Source: Phycisphaerae bacterium (GTDB taxonomy: Bacteria > Planctomycetota > Phycisphaerae > UBA1845). Taken from it: 55,169 bases of DNA. The stretch lies in contig JAUIEW010000005.1 in the NCBI GenBank assembly GCA_030429365.1, positions 1-55,169 on the forward strand, in the 5' to 3' direction. Shown here piece after piece: positions 48,428 through 55,169 of the stretch. The notes below the pieces were generated by a model. The model had not been told where the DNA came from. It worked only from the letters and a program-made list of their open reading frames with translations, and did no database searches. The stretch's first letter is position 1, and every line of letters starts with the position of its first letter. Made by a program: the position numbers and the translations under genes.

Positions 48428-50425
48428 TTACGTCGATCGGTCGTCGTTTTCCGGCACAAGTTCCCTGAGTTCGCGGCGGAATCCACCCGAAAGAATCGGG
48501 AAGCGGCACCAGGTCTTGGGATCGAGGTTCTTGTCGTCCACATGAAAACTCGGGGCGAACCGTTCGCGTTTCCATTGGTTGCGGCTCCAGAGCTTGAAAA
48601 ATCGCACCACCCAGTGGGTCAATATCTTCACATCGTATTGGGGAAACTGGGTTTGAAGATCGGTGAGCGCCTCTGCCGGTGATCGCTTCTGGCCAATCGC
48701 CTGATGCTCGATCGCGTCGAGCACGTCGTATGGCATCAAGTCGTCTTCGTCGGTCTGATTTTGCGATTGCGGCCTCAACTCCGCGGTTGGCGCGAGACGA
48801 TTGACGACGCCGACGGCTCTCATCGGGCCTATTCCTGCGGGGCCAGTCTGCTCAAGCCACGATAACCATCGTCGAAGGAACGCCTTGTCGATGCCCGCGA
48901 TGGGACTGATGCCGCCGCACGTGTCGCCATCCATCGTCGTGTAACCGACTGCCGCTTCGGAGCGGTTGCTGGTGGCGACGAGCAATTTGTTTTCGAGATT
49001 CGCCAACATCCAGATGCCGGGGGCGCGCACGCGGGCTTGGATGTTTTGCAGCGCGATGTCGTCTTGTTCCCAGGAGAGTTTGCGGCCAACCGCGCCCTCG
49101 ATCATTTCGACGTAGCCGCGGTTCAAGGCGTCGACATCGAGTTCGAGGTGTCGGGCGCTGACCGCCTCCGCGACAGTGCGGGCTGCATCTCGCGTGGTCG
49201 ATGAACTGTTGCGCGTTGCCTGGTAAGCGGTCGTCAGTATGGCGTCGGTCAAGCCGTCGCCGTCCTTCATCGGGCGTGGATCAAACGGAATGAAGCCGAA
49301 CGCCTCGCACATCCGCGGCATCCCGAGTTCTTTGATTCCGAAGTCAACCATCAACCGGATCAACGCGACGCACGCCGTCGAGTCAGCCCCGCCGCTGAGC
49401 GACACCACGAATCCGCGCGAGCGCGATTTGCGCGCGTAGTCGAAAAGCCCCAATGCGATCGCCCGCGTGAATTCCTCTTCGTCGCGAGATTCGGATTCTT
49501 CCCAGGAGGCTTCGCGGTTGGGTGGCGCGGCTGGCTGCGCCTGAGGCAGTGTGAACTTGACATCGACGAGTCCGGCGTCTGGTTCGATGCTGGGTTGTCG
49601 GCTGGCGAGTTGGGCACGCTGGGTGCGGGTCGCGTCGATGTCCACGACTGCATCGGTGAGGTCGATGGATTGAAAGGAAAACCGGGGTCCGCTGGCGACG
49701 ATGGTTCCCGATGATCCGATCAGTGCCCCGCCGTCGTAGATCGCTCTGCCGGCTTCGTTGCCGACAAGGTTGCTGTAGACGTAGGTGACGCCGAACGCGC
49801 GCGAACCGTCGGCAACGAGTCGCTTGCGGATGGCGTGTTTGCCGAATGCGAAGTGGCTGGCGCTGGGGTTGAGAATCACATCGACACCGCGATCGGCCAG
49901 GGACGATCCGGGTCGATTCGCAGCCCACGCATCTTCGCAAATTTCAAACCCGACGCGGACGCCATCCAGATTGAACACGAGGTCGCCGAAGGGTACGTCG
50001 GTGTCGTCGACATCGATCTGTGCGACAGCCCGTTGGGGCCAAGCGCGAAACCACCTGGGCTCGTAGTGCAAACCATCGCCAGCCAAGTGTTGCTTGGGCA
50101 CAATGCCAACCACGCTGCCGTCCACGACGAAGACGCACGCGTTGAAGAGCAAACCCTGATGCATCACGGGCAGGCCAAGCGTCACGGCGATGCCGCGCGT
50201 GGCCGGTAACAATTCTTTCAGCACGCGCCGGGCCATCCGCCGGGTCGCCGGTGCGAAGAATGCGTCTTCGCAACCGTAACCGCAGATGCAGAGCTCCGGG
50301 AGGCAGAGCAGCGACACTTTTTTTTCGCGTGCCAAGGTGAGCGCCGCGCGAATGTTTTCTGAGTTGTTATCCCAATCTAGAGGCGTTTGATTGAGGATCG
50401 CGGCTCCAACGTGAATGAGATGCAT
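48428..50425 (-). CDS. nadE: Glutamine-dependent NAD+ synthetase
   Basis: A 665-residue two-domain enzyme. The N-terminal nitrilase domain supplies ammonia from glutamine, with the Glu-Lys-Cys set in LLCLPELCICGYGC, GIVPKQHLAGDG and GFEICEDAWAANRP. The synthetase domain starts near residue 330, has the P-loop VVSLSGGADSTACVALIRL, and continues with SNRSEAAVGYTTMDGDTCGG and FFKLWSRNQWKRERFAPSF. It amidates nicotinate adenine dinucleotide, the last step of the Preiss-Handler route. The gene starts one base inside pncB's stop (TAATG), so the two are translationally coupled. The nrtR operon starts 45 nt beyond its end. Confidence 0.95.
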   Translation of the reverse strand: MHLIHVGAAILNQTPLDWDNNSENIRAALTLAREKKVSLLCLPELCICGYGCEDAFFAPATRRMARRVLKELLPATRGIAVTLGLPVMHQGLLFNACVFVVDGSVVGIVPKQHLAGDGLHYEPRWFRAWPQRAVAQIDVDDTDVPFGDLVFNLDGVRVGFEICEDAWAANRPGSSLADRGVDVILNPSASHFAFGKHAIRKRLVADGSRAFGVTYVYSNLVGNEAGRAIYDGGALIGSSGTIVASGPRFSFQSIDLTDAVVDIDATRTQRAQLASRQPSIEPDAGLVDVKFTLPQAQPAAPPNREASWEESESRDEEEFTRAIALGLFDYARKSRSRGFVVSLSGGADSTACVALIRLMVDFGIKELGMPRMCEAFGFIPFDPRPMKDGDGLTDAILTTAYQATRNSSSTTRDAARTVAEAVSARHLELDVDALNRGYVEMIEGAVGRKLSWEQDDIALQNIQARVRAPGIWMLANLENKLLVATSNRSEAAVGYTTMDGDTCGGISPIAGIDKAFLRRWLSWLEQTGPAGIGPMRAVGVVNRLAPTAELRPQSQNQTDEDDLMPYDVLDAIEHQAIGQKRSPAEALTDLQTQFPQYDVKILTHWVVRFFKLWSRNQWKRERFAPSFHVDDKNLDPKTWCRFPILSGGFRRELRELVPENDDRST

Positions 50426-51915
50426 TATTCCAACTCCGCCAATGAGAGGAATTGATCGCGTGCGTCATCGATCATGCGGGTGCGCAGTTTGTGCAACTGC
50501 GGTTCAAGCCCGACCGGGTATTCATGCGGATTTGCGAACCGTCGTGTGCCCGGGTGCAACTTTGCGATTTCTTGTTGAGCGCGCTGGCGCGAGACTTCGA
50601 GCGGCTCGTCATCGTAAACGATCGTGCCTGCTCGCGCGATGGGGACCAGTAAGTCGCGGGCGCTCGCGTTGGCGCTGATTTTCTTACGACGCGTGGGATC
50701 TTTCGGGTCGACAATCGCGGGGGATTTGCCGGCGCCGGTGAGTTCGTCAAAGATCATGTCGGCGATCATGCCCTGCCCATTTTCGAAGCGTCGGACCTGC
50801 AAAATACCGGGGATGCTGGTCTTGATGACCTGCTCGGAAAGCTTGAGGCGATGGGCCCACGCGCCGTCTGCTTTTCGAATTGCGCTGAGTTTATACACGC
50901 CACCCAATGCCGGCTGATCGTATGACGTGACCAGTTTCGTCCCGACGCCCCAGACCGCGATGGTCGCGCCCTGATGCTTGAGGTCCTGGATGAGATGTTC
51001 GTCCAGGTCGTTGGATGCCACGATCACTGCGTCGCCGAAACCAGCTTCGTCCAGAAGTTGTCTGGCTTCGATGCTCAGGTACGCAAGGTCTCCGGAATCG
51101 AGCCGAATACCGACCATGCGGTGCCCGCGCTCGCGGAGTTGGCGTCCGACTTCGATGGCGTTTTGCACACCGGCGATGGTGTCGTAAGTGTCGACGAGGA
51201 ACACGCAGTTGTTTGGCATCGCTTCTGCGTATGCTTCAAACGATTCGGCTTCGTTGGTGAAGGACATGACCCAACTGTGGGCGTGCGTGCCTCTGACCGG
51301 GATGCCGAACAGTTTGCCAGCCAGCACGTTGGACGTTGCAGCGCAACCGCCGAGGTACGCTGCTCGGCTGGCGGATAGCGCGCCGTCGATCCCCTGGGCG
51401 CGCCGCAATCCGAACTCCAGGACATCGTCGCCGTCCGCGGCTGCACAGACCCGCGCCGCTTTGGTGGCAATGAGTGTTTCGAAGTTGACGAGATTCAAAA
51501 GTGCGGATTCAAGGATTTGGGCATGGATGAGGGGGCCGCGAACACGGATGAGCGGTTCATTGGCGAACACGGCTGACCCTTCGGGAATCGCGTCCACGTC
51601 GCAGGCAAAAGTCATTTCGCCGAGGTACTTCAAGAACGCGGGTCCGAAGAGCGGTTGGCCATCGTTTCCCACCAGCGTGGCCAGATACGCGAGGTCGTCG
51701 GGTGCGTAGTGGAATTCGCGGATCAAATCGACCACGCGGGCCAGACCTGCCGCAATCGCGTATCCTCCACCAAACGGCGGCTTGCGGAAGAAGAGATGAA
51801 AGACGGCTTGCTCGTCAGCGCGGTCGAGTTTCCAGTAACCGTGGGCCATGGTGAGTTGATAAAGATCGGTCAAGAGGCCCAGAGGCGTTCGGTATATGGC
51901 GTCTAGCTGGCTCAT
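50425..51915 (-). CDS. pncB: Nicotinate phosphoribosyltransferase
   Basis: A 496-residue NAPRTase. It begins LGLLTDLYQLTMAHGYWKLD, then FRKPPFGGGYAIAAGL. The phosphorylated His lies in IPVRGTHAHSWVMSF, and VFLVDTYDTIAGVQNAIEVG, GIRLDSGDLAYLSIEAR and IAVWGVGTKLVTSYDQPALG follow, all family motifs. It joins nicotinate to PRPP with ATP to give nicotinate mononucleotide. It is first in a pncB-nadE pair under an NrtR-type operator. Its ribosome site AAGGAG lies 7 nt before the ATG. Nicotinate would come from the PncA encoded a few genes downstream. Confidence 0.95.
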   Translation of the reverse strand: MSQLDAIYRTPLGLLTDLYQLTMAHGYWKLDRADEQAVFHLFFRKPPFGGGYAIAAGLARVVDLIREFHYAPDDLAYLATLVGNDGQPLFGPAFLKYLGEMTFACDVDAIPEGSAVFANEPLIRVRGPLIHAQILESALLNLVNFETLIATKAARVCAAADGDDVLEFGLRRAQGIDGALSASRAAYLGGCAATSNVLAGKLFGIPVRGTHAHSWVMSFTNEAESFEAYAEAMPNNCVFLVDTYDTIAGVQNAIEVGRQLRERGHRMVGIRLDSGDLAYLSIEARQLLDEAGFGDAVIVASNDLDEHLIQDLKHQGATIAVWGVGTKLVTSYDQPALGGVYKLSAIRKADGAWAHRLKLSEQVIKTSIPGILQVRRFENGQGMIADMIFDELTGAGKSPAIVDPKDPTRRKKISANASARDLLVPIARAGTIVYDDEPLEVSRQRAQQEIAKLHPGTRRFANPHEYPVGLEPQLHKLRTRMIDDARDQFLSLAELE

Positions 51916-51927
51916 GGTCGGCTCCTT

Positions 51928-51966
51928 CTTAGTGTCAATATTACACTAAGTTGGCGTGGATGGCAA
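51928..51966 (-). promoter_or_regulatory. pncB promoter with overlapping NrtR-type palindrome
   Basis: On the minus strand: -35 TTGCCA (51966-51961), 17-bp spacer, -10 TAATAT (51943-51938). The perfect 8-bp arms CTTAGTGT and ACACTAAG, separated by 7 bases, span 51928-51950 and cover the -10. This is the best dyad in the window and lies 12 nt upstream of the pncB ATG. Confidence 0.8.
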
Positions 51967-52082
51967 ACCGGGTATGGTAAAACCGGAGAGGGCATGTTGC
52001 CTGCGTTGTTGGAATTCTGGTAACACTATGTCATTAATGGTTTTATGTGCGTTTCCTAGGTGTTTGGCGGCTGTTGTGAATC

Positions 52083-52111
52083 TTGACAGGATTCGGCAGC
52101 GGTTGTTCTAT
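52083..52111 (+). promoter_or_regulatory. Possible ppc promoter
   Basis: TTGACA at 52083-52088 (perfect -35) with a 17-bp spacer and TTCTAT at 52106-52111 (weak -10). The ATG of ppc follows 44 nt later. Only the -35 is strong. Confidence 0.4.
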
Positions 52112-52155
52112 CGCTCCAGTGAGTTTGATGGTTTTTTCCGATCGGAGCTTGAATC

Positions 52156-54906
52156 ATGTCTGTTCTGTTGAACGACGACATCGCGCATTTGGACATGCTC
52201 CTTGAGCAGGTGGTTCGCCGCGGGTTGGGCGATGCGTCATGCGCCACCTATGCGGAGTTGGTTGATCTTTGCAAACGCGCCCAAACTGCGGACGAGAGTT
52301 CCGATGCTGCCCAATCCAAGTCCCCGGAGCAGAACCATCTCAGGGATCAAGCCGCTTCGATCATCGCCAAGCTCGATGTGGCCGACATCCGCAATTTGCT
52401 CAAGACGCTCACGCTGCGATTTCATTTGGTCAACAAAGCCGAGCAGGTTGAAATCATTCGCATCAACCGGCAGCGCGAACGCGACGCCAGTGCCGAGAAA
52501 CCGCGGGCTGAATCCATCGCCGACGCCATCGCCCAGTTGAAGCGGCGCGGTCTGTCGCTTGATCGCGTGCTGAAAGTCCTCAATCGTCTCGACATTCAAC
52601 CGACCCTGACAGCCCACCCGACCGAAGCGCGCCGGCGCAGCGTGCTCCGCAATCAGAAGCGGGTGGCCAACGCGTTGCTGCTACGTCACGACAAAACCCA
52701 AGCGGCTGCGGAGGCCAAGCAAAACGCCGAGCAGATCGTGCGCGACGTGTTCTTGATGTTCGCCACCGATGAGGTGCGGGCGGAGCGGCCCCACGTGATC
52801 ACGGAAGTGCGCAACGGCTTGTATTTTCTCAACGGCGCGATCTGGGATGCAGTACCGCAACTTTATCGCGACCTGGGCGGCGCGCTCGAAACGCATTACG
52901 ACGCCACGCCGCCGATGTCGAGCTTCCTGCGGTACCGGACGTGGATCGGCGGCGACCGCGATGGCAATCCGCTGGTCACCAATGAAGTGACGCGCGGTAC
53001 GCTTCGTGAGCTTCGACAAGCCGTCATCGATCAATTCATCGCCCAGTTGACCGAATTGCGCCACGAACTTTCCATTTCGACCAAGTGTGTCGACGTGTGC
53101 CCGGCACTGTTAGCCGCCATCGACGTGGATGAACAGCGTTGCCCGCTGAGTGAGTCGGATCGAAGCGATCTGCAGTTTGAGCCTTATCGCAAGCGTATTT
53201 TGCAGATGATCGCAAAGCTGCGCGACGCCCGCGGCGATGCCAGTGCCTACACCGCGTCGCAGTTTATTGCGGACATCGCGCTGATGCAGACCTGCCTGGA
53301 TGAATGCGGCTTAGCTGTCATTTCGCAAGGGCGTCTTCGCGATTTGCGCGTTCGGGCTGAGGCGTTTGGATTGCATTTCGCGTCGCTTGATATTCGTCAG
53401 CATAGCGACGTGCATACTGCCGCCGTCGCCGAACTGCTGCGCATCGCCCGCGTGCACACCGACTATGAATCGCTTGGTGAAGATGGTCGTTGCCGGTTGC
53501 TTGGCGAGCAACTTGAAGATCCGCGTCCGCTGCTGCCGCGCGAGGCTGAAGTCTCCGAGGCGACGCGCGACCTGCTCGATTTGTACGAGACGCTTCGCGA
53601 GACCAGTCGAATCACCCCCTCGGCGATCGGCAGTTATATCATCAGCATGACGCACGACGTGAGCGACATGTTGACGGTGCTCGTGTTGATGAAGGAAGCC
53701 GGCTTGTGGCGGATGCGCGGCGGGCGGGTGGAGGCCTCGCCCGATGTGGTGCCGCTGTTTGAAACCATCGACGACCTCGAGCGGGCGCCGGAGTTGATGA
53801 CACGACTTGTCACTCATCCGGCGTATTCCAAGCATCTGGAAGCGAGGCGCCGGCGGCAGGAAATCATGCTCGGTTACTCCGACAGCAACAAGGACGGTGG
53901 TTATTGGATGAGCAACTGGGCGCTGCAAGTGGCTCAGCGAAGGTTGGCGGCTGCGATGCATGAGCAGCAGATCGATTTTCGCTTTTTCCATGGCCGCGGC
54001 GGAACGGTCGGTCGCGGTGGCGGCAGGGCGAACAGGGCGATATTGGCCAGCCCGCCTGAAAGTCGCAACGGTCGAATTCGCTTCACCGAGCAGGGCGAAG
54101 TCATCACGTTTCGCTATGCGCTGCCCGCGATCGCGCGGCGTCATGTCGAGCAGATCGTTCACGCGATGATCATCGGAACAGTTGAGATCGGCGCAGAGGC
54201 ACAAGCGGATGCATCGGGCGGCGGGGATGATGCGAAGATCATGAGTGACATTGCGCGGCACTCGATGGAGGCGTATCGCAAACTGGTCGAGCATCCGGAT
54301 TTCTGGGCGTTTTACACGGGTTGTTCGCCGATCGAGCACATCAGTCGGCTGCCCATTGCGTCGCGGCCCGTGTCGCGCTCGGGTGGGGCGGTTGGGTTGG
54401 ACAACCTGCGAGCGATTCCCTGGGTATTCGCCTGGACGCAGACGCGGTATACGGTTCCTGGCTGGTATGGGCTGGGAACGGCCATCGAAATAGTGACGTC
54501 TGAGGATTCGGGTGCGCTGGCGACGATGCAGCAGTGGTATCGCGAGTGGGATTTCTTCCGAACGGTGATCGACAATGCTCAGCAGGAGATGGCTCGGGCG
54601 CGGTTGATCATCGCGCAGCGCTATGCTGCATTTGTCGAGAAGGGATTGCATGAGACGATCGTCGCGGAGTTCGCCCTTTGCAAGAAGGCGATTCTGGCGA
54701 TTACGGGTCAGGGAAAATTGCTTGATAACAACCGGGTGATTCAACGGGCGATCCACGCGCGCAATCCGTATACGGACGTGTTGAATCTGCTTCAGATTGA
54801 ATTGATGACGCGCTTTCGTGATGGTTCGGATGATGAGGAAGCCGTTCGCGCGGCGCTGTTCTTGAGCATCAACGGTATCGCGGCGGCTATGCAGAGCACG
54901 GGTTAG
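52156..54906 (+). CDS. ppc: Phosphoenolpyruvate carboxylase
   Basis: A 916-residue enzyme, the normal length. GGAG lies 9 nt before the ATG. Family motifs appear in order: QPTLTAHPTEARRRSVL (catalytic His region), WIGGDRDGNPLVTNEV, IMLGYSDSNKDGGYWMSNW (with the catalytic Lys), and FRFFHGRGGTVGRGGGR (glycine-rich loop). The C-terminus, GIAAAMQSTG, matches the conserved tail that helps close the active site. It carboxylates PEP to oxaloacetate and so refills the TCA cycle. It may be monocistronic: the next gene starts 117 nt downstream in the same direction. Confidence 0.97.
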   Translation: MSVLLNDDIAHLDMLLEQVVRRGLGDASCATYAELVDLCKRAQTADESSDAAQSKSPEQNHLRDQAASIIAKLDVADIRNLLKTLTLRFHLVNKAEQVEIIRINRQRERDASAEKPRAESIADAIAQLKRRGLSLDRVLKVLNRLDIQPTLTAHPTEARRRSVLRNQKRVANALLLRHDKTQAAAEAKQNAEQIVRDVFLMFATDEVRAERPHVITEVRNGLYFLNGAIWDAVPQLYRDLGGALETHYDATPPMSSFLRYRTWIGGDRDGNPLVTNEVTRGTLRELRQAVIDQFIAQLTELRHELSISTKCVDVCPALLAAIDVDEQRCPLSESDRSDLQFEPYRKRILQMIAKLRDARGDASAYTASQFIADIALMQTCLDECGLAVISQGRLRDLRVRAEAFGLHFASLDIRQHSDVHTAAVAELLRIARVHTDYESLGEDGRCRLLGEQLEDPRPLLPREAEVSEATRDLLDLYETLRETSRITPSAIGSYIISMTHDVSDMLTVLVLMKEAGLWRMRGGRVEASPDVVPLFETIDDLERAPELMTRLVTHPAYSKHLEARRRRQEIMLGYSDSNKDGGYWMSNWALQVAQRRLAAAMHEQQIDFRFFHGRGGTVGRGGGRANRAILASPPESRNGRIRFTEQGEVITFRYALPAIARRHVEQIVHAMIIGTVEIGAEAQADASGGGDDAKIMSDIARHSMEAYRKLVEHPDFWAFYTGCSPIEHISRLPIASRPVSRSGGAVGLDNLRAIPWVFAWTQTRYTVPGWYGLGTAIEIVTSEDSGALATMQQWYREWDFFRTVIDNAQQEMARARLIIAQRYAAFVEKGLHETIVAEFALCKKAILAITGQGKLLDNNRVIQRAIHARNPYTDVLNLLQIELMTRFRDGSDDEEAVRAALFLSINGIAAAMQSTG

Positions 54907-55022
54907 GGCTTCGACGGTTCACGTTGAGGTTTCGCCGACCGAAAACTCTCAATGAACACTGGGTGGCAAGCACCCAGTGATGCACGTACAGGTTGATTGA
55001 TTTTCAATGAAAAGGGGATGCG

Positions 55023-55169
55023 ATGGGCAAGGCAGCAGCGGGGCAGGCGACGTGGTCGGCGGTTGAGGCGTACGTGAAAGACTGCGTGATCATGCCGGAC
55101 GATGCGCTGGAGCGTTCGCTGATTAAGAGTGCGGAAGCGGGCTTGCCGGAAATTCAGGTGCCGCCGGGT
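55023..55169 (+). CDS. O-methyltransferase, family 3-like (5' part only)
   Basis: 49 codons to the window edge. AGGGG lies about 5 nt before the ATG. The sequence TWSAVEAYVKDCVIMPDDAL, then SAEAGLPEIQVPPG, matches the N-terminus of SAM-dependent O-methyltransferases (COMT type): W-x-A-V-D-x-Y, a P-x-D-x-x-L, and AGLPxIxVxPxxG, which normally leads into the SAM-binding domain. Confident only as a family guess because the catalytic domain is outside the window. Confidence 0.65.
   Translation, partial: MGKAAAGQATWSAVEAYVKDCVIMPDDALERSLIKSAEAGLPEIQVPPG

Noticed and set aside
53311-54756. 481-codon minus-strand frame across ppc
   Set aside because: It is a mirror of the ppc coding frame, in a region with ppc motifs from end to end.

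Overview
The window looks like chromosomal DNA of a Planctomycetota bacterium (inference, possibly Phycisphaerae-like). The signs are several MJ0042-type zinc-ribbon proteins, a secreted haloperoxidase-like enzyme ending in a dockerin/EF-hand-like Asp-rich repeat, clusters of YHS/TRASH domain proteins, and a DO-GTPase2/GAP1 operon. No rRNA, tRNA or CRISPR array was seen. Two genes run off the edges: a lipoprotein on the left and an O-methyltransferase on the right.

Region 1 (1-5.4 kb) reads leftwards. It holds an ECF sigma factor, a zinc-finger anti-sigma factor, an ArsR-type repressor and a lipoprotein with a duplicated module. A PepSY membrane protein and a SpoIIE-type phosphatase follow. 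Region 2 (5.5-16.4 kb) is a rightward heavy-metal operon. It has two triple-YHS proteins, a redoxin-like lipoprotein, a YHS-DUF2231 membrane protein, and a complete CusC-CusB-CusA tripartite pump in which the Cu(I)/Ag(I) methionine triad can be aligned. Region 3 (16.4-20.5 kb) is a secreted vanadium-haloperoxidase-type protein set among decayed genes: a NYN-domain remnant and two C-terminal fragments. Tandem hairpins lie here too.

Region 4 (20.5-33.6 kb) is the most interesting part. An eight-gene leftward operon, mostly with ATGA-type overlaps, encodes a zinc-ribbon/coiled-coil membrane protein, a DO-GTPase2-like GTPase, a GAP1-N2 membrane protein, a 980-residue one-TM protein, a GYF-like adaptor, a MotA/ExbB-like channel and two different MotB-like subunits. 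Both MotB-like subunits keep an Asp at the start of the membrane helix. This looks like a GTPase-controlled, ion-driven membrane machine, perhaps a defence system. A convergent lipoprotein and a zinc-ribbon/PH-like protein sit beside it.

Region 5 (34-37.7 kb) is mobile or degenerate: a broken SF1 helicase gene and a large serine recombinase with a perfect 21-bp dyad upstream. Region 6 (38-43.8 kb) has a CoA-binding protein and a TetR-controlled RND efflux operon with two matching operator-like dyads. Region 7 (43.8-52 kb) is an NAD and ADP-ribose regulon: pncB-nadE, then nrtR-pncA-PARG-like-SPFH-Nudix-kptA. Both transcription units have a well-spaced promoter overlapped by an NrtR-type palindrome. 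Region 8 is ppc and the start of an O-methyltransferase gene.
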